Assembly (NCBI GenBank): GCA_024803745.1
Contig: JANJXV010000024.1
Span: 9,501,427 to 9,565,426 of the forward strand
DNA length: 64,000 nt
DNA from: Megascapheus bottae
Taxonomy: Eukaryota > Chordata > Mammalia > Rodentia > Geomyidae
Direction of reading: 5' to 3'
The position numbers were made by a program, and so were the translations under genes. Position 1 is the stretch's first letter. Each line of letters starts with the position of its first letter. Shown here piece after piece: positions 20,206 through 32,955 of this stretch. The notes under the pieces were generated by a model. The model worked only from the letters and a program-made list of their open reading frames with translations, was not told where the DNA came from and made no database searches.

Positions 20206-21303
20206 ACTGAAACAAGTCCTGATCACCTAGAAGACTCAAATGCACATAAATCATGCATTGCCTTCTTAGAAATATTTAATGTAGGTCAGAGAAAAATAAT
20301 AGGTTTCAAACCAGAAGTCATGGAACATTCTGAGCAAGAATATTGGATAAAGATTCCTGACCCAAATATATAAACATTTTCCAAATCAAATAACCAGTGA
20401 AATGACCAATAAAATAATAGATCTAAAGTATAGCTGGAAAACTGGAATTTTTATTAGCTAAGCATATAATTTGAGGGGGAAAAAAGCAGAGAACAAGAAA
20501 GAAGTTCATATAAATCACAGCCCCAAAGACATGCACAGGTGGACCACAGAGACAGATGTGGAAAGGGGCCAAGGCATGCTTGAAGGCCAGAGCCAATGCA
20601 CACAATCAGTTAGGGAAGCCCCCAGAGCAAGGATTATTTGGAAGAGTGCACATGACATAATGGTACAGAGCCTTTTCTTTGCCTGGGCATCAGCTGCATG
20701 TGCCCTCGGAGAAAAGTAGTGATGGTAAGTGCTTGGATCACTGAAGCTAGACATAATTATAGAAAACAAAAAATTCTGGCATAATTTACCAGCTTTTTGC
20801 TCCCATGTCCTCCTCCTCCTGAGGCTGGCTCTGCTGTCACAACCTAATACACAACAGGGCAAACAGAAATCATCAATCAAAATTATGAGACGCGAGCAAA
20901 ACATTGGGAAAGGTAACTTTTGTTTTTTATTAACCTAAGATTTGACAAGAAACTAATTTCAAGATTTTAGAGAACAATGAAGAAAGCCTTCAAAAGGAAT
21001 ATAAGGAACATTTTGAGAGTAACAAAATATTTAGGAAATAGTGAAAGGAATTAATGAGTCTATTTCAGATTTAGAATATTAAACTATTAAGTAATTTTCT
21101 ATTTAATTTATGATCGTAAAATGTAATGGGGAAATAAAATAGAAGCTTTTGAGGGATATATGAATTACTCATTGGCTACAATGTGATATAAATATGAATT
21201 TACCAGAAAGCATGAGAAGTTATATATATATGTATATATGTATATATATATATATAAAATGAGGTGCAATGCATGAAACATCTACTCTTAAAAATGAAAC
21301 ATA
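20206..21303. other. Unassigned stretch, one weak exon-like signal
   Basis: At 20694-20724 a good acceptor (CCTTTTCTTTGCCTGGGCATCAG) and a good donor (GATG then GTAAGTGC) bracket only 31 nt, with no partner exon identified. A TA-rich tract lies at about 21220-21256. No gene is called. Confidence 0.35.
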
Positions 21304-21565
21304 AAGCCAGGCACCTGTGGCTTACCTGTAATCCTAGCTACTCAGGAGGCTGAGATCTGAGGATTGCAGTTCCAAGCCAGCCCTAGCACTAAAGTCTATG
21401 AGACTCCTATCTCCAATTAACCACCAGAAAACTGGAAGCATCACTGTGGCTCAAGTGGTAGAGTGCTAGCCTTGAGATGAATTGCTAAGGGATAGCTCCA
21501 AGGCCCATAGTTGAAGCCCCATGACTGACAAAAACAAGCAAACAAACACACCAACATCAACAAAA
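21304..21565 (+). repeat. B1-like plus Geo dimeric SINE
   Basis: Sense copy with GCCAGGCACCTGTGGCTTAC and CCTAGCTACTCAGGAGGCTG (B1-like), then the linker AATTAACCACCAGAAAACTG, then a Geo monomer from GGAAGCATCACTGTGGCTCA and an A-rich tail with AAAC units. It is nearly complete. Confidence 0.9.
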
Positions 21566-21570
21566 AAACC

Positions 21571-21765
21571 ATGGGCTGAGAGTGAGTGGTCATATCTCTC
21601 CTCCTAACCATTCAAGAAGATGATTATAGTTCAAAGTCAGATGAGGTTGAAAAGTTCATGAGACTGACATCAGTTATAAAATAAGCAACAAAATGTCAAA
21701 CACTAGCCTTGAGCAAGAAAGCCAAGTGTGAGACCTTGAATTCAAGCTCTGGTGGTGGCAAAATG
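21571..21765 (+). repeat. Degraded B1-containing dimeric SINE
   Basis: GGGCTGAGAGTGAGTGGTCA, CAAAGTCAGATGAGGTTGAA and CTAGCCTTGAGCAAGAAAGC follow the order of a B1-like and Geo-like dimer with many changes. It lies in tandem behind the preceding SINE. Confidence 0.6.
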
Positions 21766-24267
21766 ATAAATATTTACAACATAGAAACATACATAAGAGG
21801 GAAAACCACTTCCTCTTTTGAGAACAAAAATGAGAAAATACAAATAGAATTTTTTATCTTAGGATCAGACACTGCAAAATTGAAAACAAATATAGCAGAA
21901 CTCTTCTATTTTTGGTGAGGTGCTAATTGGTAAAGCTATTATGAAAAAGAGTATAGACATTTTCAAAAATCAGAAGTGGAACTGTCATGTGGCTCACCAA
22001 AATCATTAATGTATCAGAGGAGTTTTTTTAATGACATTTTCCCAGTGATGCTTTTATTATAAACTGGTGTCTGCCAGCCACATTTTTTTGAAAACAAACA
22101 CTTTAACTAGTACGTAGTTGAATATAACTAAAATCAAGGCTGAGGAAAGTGAACAATAGTCAATCGGAAAGAATGGACAGATGATGAATGGAAAATAATA
22201 GAAGATTTAAGTATAGAGCCAATTGTGTTACAGATTATGAAAGACATGATTATATATATACATCAATGTATATGTGTGTATATTTGAATCTATATGTATG
22301 TATATCTCCACAACACAAATTAAAGAAATAAAAGCTTTATGAATTCACCCAGGAAATGAAAGAATGAAAGCCTGATGAGGAGACAGTAAAAGAAAATGTT
22401 CAAGTACAGAATAAGTAGAGAAAAGGTACTTTTATTTTTCTTTTTAAAGAGGAATACAAAAATGTCACTGGATGTATCAACTTGTCAACTAGAAAGATTG
22501 TAGCAGGGGAAATTTTTTGGTTCAATAGTGAACATTTAAGTACTTTGAAAGTACTGCTACTCACAAAAGTAACAGGAAAAAGGTACCATTAAAAAAAGAA
22601 TTTTAAAAATTTAAGATTAAAACAGCATCGTTTATGTCAATTGTTCAAATTTTACCGAGGTTTTCACTGTTTAATTTTTCTAACAACTTTGACACATAAA
22701 ATAAATAAGTATATCCTTTCTAGTAGTTTGGACCATCTATGGTATTTCTAGATTGCAGTGCATATTTTTTAAACAGACATTACATGTTTATCCGTTCAGT
22801 CAGTCTAATGCTTACTAGTTATTTTGAACTACTATGATTAGTTAAGTTTTAAATGTGTAACTTTTTTGAACATGAAAATTCTGTAAATTTTTGTATTCTA
22901 GAATGGTAATTTTTGTTTTCTCAAATTCTAGACTTAAAGAATATTAATATAAAGTTTTATTTTTCTTTATTTAATTTTACAATCAGCTAATAGTTTCTAG
23001 AAGACCTTCTTAAATGTCAGTAAGTTACCCAAGTATTAACTGTGCTTTCAGCTCTGGGTTATTAACGTACCTGCCTTTTATTTGTCTTCCTGGTAAGCTA
23101 TTGACTTGTAATAGTCACTCTTCAGAAAAACTCACAATCCAGGAAGACAGTAACTACAACTAAAAGCATCATGTTGACTAATCAGTATATAATAGTATAT
23201 TACTAAACCAAGAACTCCTTAACTTCATATGCACTATTCATATGTATCAGGCAGCTTTCTAAGTAGAGACATCAACTAGTCATGCTCTTAACAGTAACAT
23301 CATCACTCTTCTCATTAATAAATGACCAAATGGAGACACAAAATGATTGTGTAATTGTTTTTGAAGATTACTGTTAGATGACAAATACTAAAGTAAAATC
23401 AAATTCCAAAACATTGCCCTCCAGACAGGGCCTTGCAATCAAACTTGGCCACTATTCTATGCCAAAATATAATGAGGTACAACAATACATTCTGATTATC
23501 AATTCAATATTTATTGTTGATACCAACAGACAAGTCCAAAGTTTTTGTTGATATTGACCACATCGTTGACAATATAGTTAAATACTTTTGATGTTTATGT
23601 ATGGAAATTTAGCTAGCCAATTATTTTCATTAGTACTTCAGGATCTATTGTTTTAATAGTAAAAGTTAAGTATCAGAGCATACACACAAAAGTGCACTGA
23701 GAAATGAAAGAGAATTAATTAAATCACCATAACTGGATTTGAACAATTTTATTTTGGAATAAGGCTGTAAACAGTGTTGTAATGTTTTGCAACCAAAACT
23801 TTATTAAGATAGAGGAAATTCACACCTCTCTCAGTATTAAATTTTCCCAACCTCTCTGTCTTTAGAGCAATTTATATAAAACTAATGTACTGATGTGTAT
23901 CATGGAAGTTATCTCTGCACCCAAAGAGGTTGGCTACTTCATTATTTATTAACTGGAATCTCAGATTGTGGAACACACAGTTCAATCTACAGTGAGAATA
24001 ATGTAAGTTTGGTAAAATCTAAATTAAATCACCTGAAAAACCTAAAGATGTATTTAAATAGAAATAAGAGTCACTCATTTTCCATATTCAAGCAACATCT
24101 CAGACTGATCTTCAAAGTCACAAATGTACCAGAAAATCTGAAAACTATTACAACACATAAGAATTTCTACAGAAAAACAAAACAGGTAACAAACAATATA
24201 TTTTAATCATACATGATTTTGTTCTCTCAATTACCTGGTTTATTTTTTGTATTTAGGATTTATTTTC
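21766..24267. other. AT-rich stretch, no gene seen
   Basis: Low-GC DNA with only short ORFs. It includes TA/TG-rich stretches around 22255-22310 and one MIR-like relic (listed). No RNA gene or promoter is seen. Confidence 0.45.
23225..23375 (-). repeat. MIR-like relic
   Basis: The order CAGGCAGCTTTCTAAGTAGA, CTTAACAGTAACATCATCAC, AATGACCAAATGGAGACACA matches the antisense of the MIR 3' half, from the recalled family pattern. It is strongly diverged. Confidence 0.45.
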
Positions 24268-24408
24268 CTATGGCTTCTTTTTTCTTTTGTTGTTCATGGG
24301 GCTTGAACTCCGGGCCAGGGTACTGTCCCTGAGCTCTTCAGCTCAAGGGTACCGTCCTACTCCTTGAGCCACAGTCTCACTTCCTGTTTTCTAGCCACCG
24401 CTGCCGGC
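24268..24408 (-). repeat. Geo monomer with internally deleted B1-like left half
   Basis: The antisense Geo monomer is complete (GGGGCTTGAACTCCGGGCC to CTTGAGCCACAGTCTCACTT, then CCTGTTTTCT). It jumps directly to AGCCACCGCTGCCGGCAG, the very 5' end of the B1-like monomer. About 100 bases of the left monomer are missing. Confidence 0.8.
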
Positions 24409-24589
24409 AGACACAGGAAATTTGAAAAAAAAATTAATTTAAAGCCTATTCTTAAGTGATAGATAAGATAAAAAAGGAGCTACTAAAGCAAAAGTTAAAA
24501 TAAAAAAATATTGTTTTAAATATATGTAGAAATAAGATAATTTCTATGGGAAAATGTTTTTCTGGCGATTATTAATACAATAACATCAC

Positions 24590-24893
24590 AACAAGAGATT
24601 TATCTTCGTGATTATTGTTCTTAATGTACTATGTTATTTCTCTTTGTTGCGTTTTGGATAATCTCCTATTGTTACTGTATCTGACTTTGTTATCCGGTAT
24701 ATTGTATATATGTTTATTTGACTATTTGAAATAGGAAAGGGAAAGGAGGAAAACAAGATGATTGGGAGGGGTGGAGGGCGGGAAATGGGGACAAAAACAG
24801 AAGGGGTATCAATGTGTGAGAAGTAATGCATCTACTATCTGGTGAATGTAAATGTAACCCCTCCATACATTACCCAGACAATAAAATTTAAAA
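24590..24893 (+). mobile_element. L1 3'-end fragment
   Basis: Sense L1 3'UTR with GTTCTTAATGTACTATGTTA, TGTATCTGACTTTGTTATCC, the G-rich tract GATGATTGGGAGGGGTGGAG, GGTATCAATGTGTGAGAAGT, and the terminal AATAAAATTTAAAAAAA. It matches other L1 3' ends in this window. Confidence 0.88.
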
Positions 24894-24914
24894 AAATTTT
24901 TTTAAAAATAAATG

Positions 24915-24995
24915 TAGGTGCCAGGAGCTTGGCCTAATGGTAGGGTGCTTGCCTAGCATTCAGGAAGACCAGTGTTTGATTCTTAGACACCACAT

Positions 24996-25027
<32 letters not shown>

Positions 25028-25112
25028 ATTGTGCTGTGGCTTGACTGATAGAGCTCTAGCCCAAGGACAGTGCTCAGGCCCTGAGGTCAAGTCCTAGGAC
25101 TGGCAAAAAAAA
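24915..25112 (+). repeat. IDL-Geo dimeric SINE with a long A-rich linker
   Basis: Sense copy with an IDL monomer from GTGCCAGGAGCTTGGCCTAA, then a run of about 25 A at 24997-25019 separating the monomers, then Geo from GCCAGAATTGTGCTGTGGCT and an A-tail. It follows directly behind the L1 3' end. Confidence 0.88.
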
Positions 25113-26559
25113 CCCCACAACATACCTTTAGTTTTATTTTCCCTTCCAGAAAGGGAAGGCAGGGTTCTCTTTAGAGACCTTAGCAGTCAGTCTCCCAGCT
25201 GCTGGCTAGAGACAGAAGTTGTGATTCCCCAAACAATTCACCATTTTCAAGGAAAGAAAACCCTGTCTCCCAAGAGCAAAGAAATCTTCATTGCCAATGC
25301 ATTAACAAATAGGGTCTGTGCCTTGGCTAAGGGGAAACAAGATGGCCTATGTGGAATTGAATGTAAATAAAGAAATGCTACAAATTGTCAAAAAAAAAAA
25401 AAAAAAGAAAGGACTAATCTATGAAAAAAGGAGATTGGCATATTGGGGAATACAACTGGGCCAAGAGATTACTAAAGAGACTCACTGTACTGAGGTGAAC
25501 TATTCAGCAATTAATCTTGTTGAGTAATAACGAGCATAAAGCTTTATTCTATGATTGTTATCAACCCTATAACATTATACAATTCAATTATCTACTTTAG
25601 AAAATTGGGAGTATCCTTAAATTGGATAAATTTTACCAATTTATACGTTCAAAAACAGATGTAATACTTTCAGCATCTCATGTAAAAGTCAAATTTTAAA
25701 TTGTGCAGCCATATGCATTCACTCCCAGAGAATTCAATTTTTTCTTAACTTTGATAGGAAACTAAGAAAAACTTGAGCTATGCAAAAAATATTCCTATGC
25801 AATGGGGTCCATAGTTATGACGTGTCTATTTATCTCCAACTATCATCTAAATGATGGGATAAATTGTGTCTATAAATTCCATACCTAATAATAATGTAGA
25901 GCATGGTCTTTACATGTCTTCCTTCCTGAATAAACAACTGAGACTATTATTAACTCCCACCTGCTTGTTCTGTAACCAAATAAATATGATCAAGGATTTA
26001 TAGCAAGAAGATATTTTTGATGTAATATGAGTTCACTAGTGTTTTGTAAAGTTGTTCAAATTTGTATTTTGTTGAAATACCTATTTGGAAATATATGATG
26101 ATATTAAGTTGATTAATAGCTTTTCATAATGTACTTAATAATATAAGGGACTCAGAAAAAATGACATTGTATCAACAATAATTTCAATGTTAAATGTTTT
26201 GTTGAAGTATGTTTCACAGATGATTTTTAAAAAGAATAATGAGAATACTCTGAATGAAATTATAGTTTTAAAGTAGAAATACTAGAACAATGTACTTTAT
26301 TACCTCATCGTTAGAAGCTAAACGGTTTATCTACAGGATTAAAGATGTTCTGAAGATTGTTTGGTGTGTTGTTTTACTTCTTGGACTTAATAACTGAAAT
26401 TGGAGAGTTTCCTACATATTGATTGCTTTTGGTGGTAGAGTAATGAATATTTTCCCTCAATTTTTTTCTGAGGCATTAAGATTAATTATTCAAATCATGT
26501 TTCTCTAGGAATATTTGAAGTGAGGGAGAAACAACATGCAGAAATCGCATGTTGTCAGC
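25113..26559. other. AT-rich stretch with one poly(A)-ended candidate, no gene seen
   Basis: Only the possible processed-pseudogene 3' end (listed) stands out. The remainder is AT-rich with short ORFs. Confidence 0.4.
25140..25406 (+). pseudogene. Possible processed pseudogene 3' end (unidentified)
   Basis: AATAAA at 25366-25371 is followed about 19 nt later by a run of 17 A at 25390-25406, the spacing expected of an integrated polyadenylated mRNA. The sequence upstream is less AT-rich than its surroundings. I recognise no parent gene and found no target duplication. The 5' boundary is a guess. Confidence 0.25.
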
Positions 26560-26835
26560 CAGCTCATGGATATCATCATAGCTATGTGGAAGGTGCAAAT
26601 AGTTAAGAATGCAGTTCAAGGCCAGATTGGGCAAAATATTAGTGAGACAGTATCTCAAATAACAAGCTAGATGTAGTGACTCATACCTGTAATCTAGGTA
26701 AGTGGCATGAAGAGGCAGGATGACACAGTCCAAGGCCAACTGTGGGCAAAGAAAAAAATGTCTCTGAAAAATTGCTAAAGTGGTAGAGCACTTGACTCAC
26801 AGGGACTAGTCCTGAGTTCAAATCTCAGGACCAGA
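26560..26835 (+). repeat. Old B1-containing SINE pair, degraded
   Basis: Words such as GCAGTTCAAGGCCAGATTGG, TAGTGACTCATACCTGTAAT, AGTGGTAGAGCACTTGACTC and GAGTTCAAATCTCAGGACCA show B1-like parts followed by a tRNA-like part. It is too diverged to split reliably. Confidence 0.55.
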
Positions 26836-28357
26836 AGAACAGAGAGGCTCTTTTTATGGTGCCTGGAATACCCAATGAAACATGAAAGGACCACAGTCAA
26901 GACAGGCCTTTCAAAGAAACTTCCTCCAAGAAAGCCCTCCTTCCTAACAGGCCATTTGCTTAGACACTTCCTGACAAGCTTAGCATCCTCACCATTCAAT
27001 CAACTCTCAATAGAGTCATTAGCATCAAGCTTTCAATATGAGCCTTTGGGCCTTTGTATATCCAACCATAACATAAAAAGAGCCTTAAATCTAGTATAGA
27101 ACTAAAAGCTAAGATAGCAGATGGAAAAATACTAAGAATCTTAAGCAAGGGGAAATAAAATAAACTTGACAATTAAATTGTGGGAAACTTCCTGACTGAA
27201 TCACAAGTTTGTAGTGTTAGGTACTTTACAACACATCTAAAACATGGTAAAATAGTTCATCGGGAAGGAAAAAAAACAAGAAGTGTGATAAAGACAACCC
27301 AAAAGAAGTTGGAATTAATTTATAACTCTCAGAAATACACTTAGAGGCAGAGAGTATTACGGAGGTTAAATAGGGTCATTGGATAATGACACTTTAAGTG
27401 AAACTGCTAGGGACATATAATAAGAAACTCATTTTCCTATTACTTATGCATATATAAATCTCAAATGGTTTAAAAACAGGTTAAACTCACTTGAGCAAAT
27501 GACTTTATATGCCTTGACACCTCTACTTGAAAATTTAGAGCATATTTTTTTTTCTTCATTAAGCCTTCCAGTATTGATTTTCCTACCCTTCTGAACTCTA
27601 TGAGGTATGATATATTGAGTTAGAAGGAAACCCTCACAGGAGCTTTGTCTTTTATGTTTCATAAGTGCCACATATCCTTACAGCTATTATAAATAAATAA
27701 TCCTCATCATCTTGAAATGAAAATAAAACACAAATATGTCAACCTTTCAAACAAAAAGGAGGAGTTACTTTCCTCTCTCTAACTATACCTTAGGAATGCA
27801 TTCTTATAAAATTCTAGAAACTTTTTCAACAATATATGTTTTAAGTTTTTTAAAAATATGGCATGGAAGTATAATGTATAAAATTAGTTAACCTGTTAAC
27901 CTGTTCTTAGCACTGAAGTTCAGAAATCCCAGGCACCTTGTCTTCTAGACAAATTAAGGCAAATAATGTACTCAAAATCACTCTTCTCAAGCAATCTGGA
28001 AAGTGTATCAACTTGACTCTAAGAAAATATATAAGTAAATATTAACAATCATAATGGAGATAAACAGTAATTTTCTACAATCAGAGTCCTGTATTTCTAT
28101 TGTTAAAAATTGTGTTACTTTCCAGTAATTTAATTCTATCACTAACATTTAATTAAATGTACAGTTTCTTACTAAGTGAAAAATTTCAGAGGAGTGGAAA
28201 CTGCTTTTTCTTTAAGTATATAGCACTTTGCTGAGAAGTCTGATGTGGATAGAATTTATAAATTAATCAGTGTAAAGAAATTCATGAATAGTTCCAGTCA
28301 TCAAAGAACCTGATAAATTGAAGAAAAATGAATGCACTGTGGAGCCAATTAACGCTT
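26836..28357. other. Unassigned stretch, no gene seen
   Basis: AT-rich. The block at about 26870-27060 has a less AT-rich composition and opposite-strand short ORFs, but no domain, splice pair or repeat family that I can name. Confidence 0.4.
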
Positions 28358-28706
28358 TTTGAAAGAATGACATTGCCTCATTTGTAAGGAAATGGAAAGA
28401 CTTGGGGAAAAATTGTATGAAGTGAAGTAAGCCAGACCCAAAGGAACATAGGCTCCATGGTTTCCCTCATTTGTAATAATTAGTACACATCTAGGTTTCT
28501 CCAAGCAGAGGATCACAATAGCTCAAAAGCTATGTACATATGGCTATATAGGATGAGGATAAGGGAAATGAGCTCCAGGATATGGAAACAAGAGTTTTAT
28601 CTTTGTGTTTATTGTTCCTAACATACTGTGGGAAGTTATTTCCTCTCTCTCTCTCCCTCCCTCCCTCCCTCCCTCCCTCCCTCCCTCCCTCCCTCCCTCC
28701 CTCCCT

Positions 28707-28800
<94 letters not shown>

Positions 28801-29100
28801 CCTCTTGTCTCTGTCTTTCTCTTTCTCTCTCTGCCTCTCTCTTCTCCCTTTATGGTTTATCTTATGTTACCGTGTCTGACTTTGGTACTCGATATATTAT
28901 ATATGTTTATTTCCTTATTTGAAATAGGGAAGAAAAGGGAAAATCAGGATGATTGGGAGGGAGTGGGGAGAGGGAAATTGGGAGAAAAACATGAGAAGGG
29001 GTATCAATGTTCAAAAAATAATATACCCACTACCTGACAAATGTAACTGTAACCTCTCTATACCTTAACTTGACAATAAAATACATTTAAAAAAAAAAAA
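28358..29100 (+). mobile_element. 5'-truncated L1 carrying a large CCCT/CT microsatellite
   Basis: Sense L1 from the end of ORF2 (GAATGACATTGCCTCATTTG, GCCAGACCCAAAGGAACATA) through the 3'UTR (GTGTCTGACTTTGGTACTCG, GATGATTGGGAGGGAGTGGG, GGTATCAATGTTCAAAAAAT) to AATAAAATACATTT and a poly(A) at 29088-29100. The pyrimidine-rich site of the 3'UTR is expanded to about 200 bp. Confidence 0.9.
28641..28850 (+). repeat. (CCCT)n followed by (CT)n microsatellite
   Basis: About 60 bp of CCCT units (28654-28712), then about 75 bp of pure CT, then interrupted CT. The other L1 3' ends here have a short pyrimidine-rich stretch at the same position, the likely seed. Confidence 0.95.
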
Positions 29101-32100
29101 GGTTGTCTGTTAACAGTTAACAACTAAGTGATGTGAAGAAATCGAAGCAGGAGAAGTAGATTAGTTAAAGCCTTGATGAATCACTGATCTCTGGGAAATG
29201 AAGGATCAAAGTTAAAGTAATTTGAGAACGAAACACAAAGTCAGGGTGATGAATAAAGGGAAGGAGGGATTCTAGTACTGAGGCTGTTTGCTCCCCCACT
29301 CCTCAGCTTCTAATTGATGACTCCTAAGCCTCAGTAACTCTTGCCTGGATACCTACAGGTACTAAAATGTCAAAACCAATAGTTGGCTTCAATGAGATTA
29401 CTAGAGAAGGATGCAAATGCAATTTCCTGCCACGAGTATTTCTCCTATTGATCACTGAAGCCAGTCTCTTCATAAAATATTAATACTACATGGTTTAGTT
29501 AGATGTTAACTGGTGAGATCTGAGCTAATGTTAGCCCATAACTCCAGCATAATGCTTTTCTTTTTAAAACGGTAGCAACAAAGATACTTTGCTTTTAACT
29601 ACATAGGAAAACCCACAAAGTTACTGTGGAACACCCTGCAGTGATTGCATAGGAAAAAAGTTTCTCATTTTGTTCTAACACCGGAAACTTCACACAGAAC
29701 ATACATATATAATAGTTATTATCAATATGCCTCCAACTTTAATTTGCAGCCTTCAGAGTGTAGTCACTGAGATGTTTTGCCCAGAGATTGTTATAATCCC
29801 AAATGAGAAAGAAATGTGTACTGCTATTACAAATGAATACATAATGCCTCAGTCAAGCACCAGGAGATAAACATACAGTAAGACTCCAAGTAGAACTGTT
29901 CAGAGGTATTTTTGCTACTTTGAAATAATTCTTGGATGCTTGCTGAAATGGCAAAGCAGACAGGTAAGTGGTAAAAATTCAGAGGATAATTTTCCAACTC
30001 ATACACAATGGCTAATTTAGGGCTGCAAAACTTTCTGAATTATTTAAAAAATATCTTTAAATATCACATTATCTATGACTTCCTAATCAGGTTGTTGGTT
30101 TCCTTATTTAAAATCCCATAATATTTTTAAGTATAAATAGACATCAAAAGATAATACATTGGCTTTAGGACAGATTAAAAGAAAAAATATGACTACAATT
30201 AATTCATATAATTCATGATAGTTTTTGATGACTCAAGGCTGTGAAAGTATCTCTATAACCAAGCATAATTCTCACAGGCAGTAAGATTTTATTGAATGAA
30301 GTAAGACTGAACAAATTTTAGTTGCAGGTTTGGATGGGGTGTTAAGTAAGGTTTCAATTGTCAGTGATAGGGAGGAAGTTAGGAAAAGACAGAGGTAAGA
30401 GGGATCATGGATATTTCTGTCTAGTCACCAGGTAAGTGGTCCTAGATGAGTCCCCCTGAAATACTGGGGAACTGACATCTTATGATTTTACATTGCCTCC
30501 ATATCGACTTTGAATACAAGCTTAACATTCTCATAACTGGCTAGCTTGCCTCTGGGATGCTAAGAGAATATAGTTTTCAATTCTAGTGTCCGAGTAAAGA
30601 ACATGCGGACAGAAACAAAATGGTCAGAAAAAACTAATAGGAACAGGATTCTGTATGAAGTTCCCTCTATGGGAGATAGCTGTCTAGAAAGTAAAGAAGT
30701 ATCCTGGGAAAGACAAACTGTAAACATCCAGTCGAGCTTTATTTCCATGAGGGCAGGGTTACTAGCCATTCAGATATTGGAACCCAATTTAGATGGGGAC
30801 CCTCAAAAAATAATGGGCCAAGTGCTAAGGCTAGAGAGGAATATGAATTCAAGACTTTGTCTAGGAGCATCTAGAGCAGTTGGATGACAGTTGTGAGAAA
30901 ATACGAAATCATAGAAAGCCAAAGCAAACAAAACTCTTAGTAGGCAATGGATATATCTTTAAAGAAACCTGTTTTCTTTTTGTAAAAAAAAATTCTAATA
31001 ATTCCCAAGTCTCAATGTTTCAATTATGGATTGCAGGTCTTAGTTTGTTTTCAGAGACTTCTATTTATTTTTTCTATTTTCTGATATATTCTCAGGTTTA
31101 CACTTTTGACATTTAAAAAAGGGACTCTGAAGTCCATTTCATGCACTAACTTATTTAACTGAGCCATAATCGTGTATTCATATGTCATCAACAATTTGTG
31201 ATAAGTCTTGCTACATCAAGGTAACCACTATTCCAATGGTAATAACTAACTGCTTTAGAATCAGTTTGACTTTAACCTAATTTCTAGAATGAGATCTACA
31301 GAGATCATTCAACATGCCTCAAAAATATGATGTAGGAGGAAGATAACTGAATTGACAGATATTCCTGAGAGCAACAGCATCCACCATTTCATTTTCCCAG
31401 AGTTGTGACAGCTTGTCAAACATTTTCTTACAAAGAGTCGTCATATGACTACCTTCATCAAACTACCTATCAGTTCATATTCATTCAGGCTTGAAATAGA
31501 ATCAGTGTTTCCTCAGTTGCCTCTAACACTGTGAATAGAATTGGTGAACTCTAGAGATGAGAGGAAACAGGCTGTACTGGATTACACAGCAAATTTAGGC
31601 ATCTCTCTTTTTTGTCTTTCTACCATTGTAACTCAAAAAGACTTTTGTTTCCTTTTTACTTGTGTTCTCTTGTTCTAAATTGTTACTTAATTTTGCCCTC
31701 TGGGAAGCTAGTGATGATACTCAAAATGAAGTCTATACAGGAAAGCATTATTTCCTTGTTAAGACGTAAACTAGAAACATCCTATTTGTTCTTTTCTCTA
31801 TATTTATTGCTTCACCATTCTTTGTACTGAGCCTAATGAAATAGTTCCTCTTCATTCCTGGTAAACTGCTCTTTATTTTTTTACCTGTGTTTATTAGATG
31901 TTGAGAAGGTCAAAGTGAAATGTTCCATACTATACTTTTGGACAACAAAAGTTAAAATTGAAGCTATTTCCAAGGGAAGAGATTTATTTTAATGATCTCT
32001 CTCCTTGTTTTGATCTCTCTCTCATTTCTGAAAATTACTTTAAAATGTCTTTACTTTCATGAAATACCCTTATCTAATTTGTGGATCCTATAGTTTCTTA

Positions 32101-32311
32101 TTTTTCTAATCTTAATTTTATTGTTGGTTGGTTTATTTGGGAAATTAATTTCACTCAGAAATTGCATGAAGGAGCTATGTGTGTGTGGTTCTGACCACAA
32201 TTAAGAAGCAAAGATAAGAAAATTCTGAGACTAGTCTTCAATATAAAGCAGGTATAAAGCCACCTTGTAATATGTAGTGAGATTCTGTCTCACCAAATAA
32301 ATGCTGCCAAG
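29101..32311. other. AT-rich unique stretch, no gene seen
   Basis: Repeat-poor. Good isolated donors occur at 29968 (AGACAG then GTAAGTGG), 30392 and 30433 (CACCAG then GTAAGTGG), but no convincing partner acceptors or frames were found. No gene is called. Confidence 0.4.
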
Positions 32312-32535
32312 TTCTAGGGGCCATGTTCGCAATCCCAGCTTCTCAGGAAACTGAAACATGGAGGACTACAGTCTGAAGACAGCCCAGGCAGAGAAGATGG
32401 ACAATCTCTATCCCTGATTGATTAGGAAAAGCGAGGTTAGTACGAGAGGTAGAGTACTAGGCCTGAGCAAAAACAAACAAACAAACAAACAAACAAAAAA
32501 CCTGATATAATATCTTGGGTTCAGATATCAGAAGA
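32312..32535 (+). repeat. Old B1-containing dimeric SINE with AAAC tail repeat
   Basis: TCTAGGGGCCATGTTCGCAA, CAGCTTCTCAGGAAACTGAA and GAGAGGTAGAGTACTAGGCC follow the B1-plus-tRNA-like order. An (AAAC)n run at about 32468-32498 lies within it. It is strongly diverged. Confidence 0.55.
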
Positions 32536-32837
32536 AATACATGAAAAATAGCAGATTCATCAGTAACTTTGAAACTCAGTTCTTTCTGATTTCATTTCAA
32601 CAAGAAGGTCAACTTAGCTTTGATGACCAAATTAGTTTGTGATGTTTTCATATGGACTTTACAAGTACACATGAAAATAAAATGATCACTGTGAATTTGC
32701 ATTCAGTTACACAATGCCATATACCTTTTATTCTTTTAATATACTCTTGCATTGATTAAATTTCTTGTAAGATTTTCCATTAGAGAAGGAAGCTGTACAA
32801 ACTGGATACCTCTCAGGATTAATTATAAAACCAAGAA

Positions 32838-32955
32838 GAGGCCAGGGATGGTGGATCACACCCACAATCTAGCTACTTAGAAGATGAGAGTTTGAAGTAA
32901 GCCTGGGCAGAAAGTTCATGATACCCAGTCTTAACCAATATAGATCTGGAAAGCC
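32838..32955 (+). repeat. B1-like fragment
   Basis: GGCCAGGGATGGTGGATCAC and the following AATCTAGCTACTTAGAAGAT, AAGCCTGGGCAGAAAGTTCA match a B1-type monomer. Confidence 0.6.

Noticed and set aside
20694..20724. 31-nt exon with good acceptor and donor
   Set aside because: No partner exons or open-frame support nearby; kept only as a note in the surrounding stretch.
28582..29037. A 151-codon ORF rich in Pro, Ser and Leu
   Set aside because: It is a translation of the CCCT/CT microsatellite and L1 3'UTR, with no coding signal.
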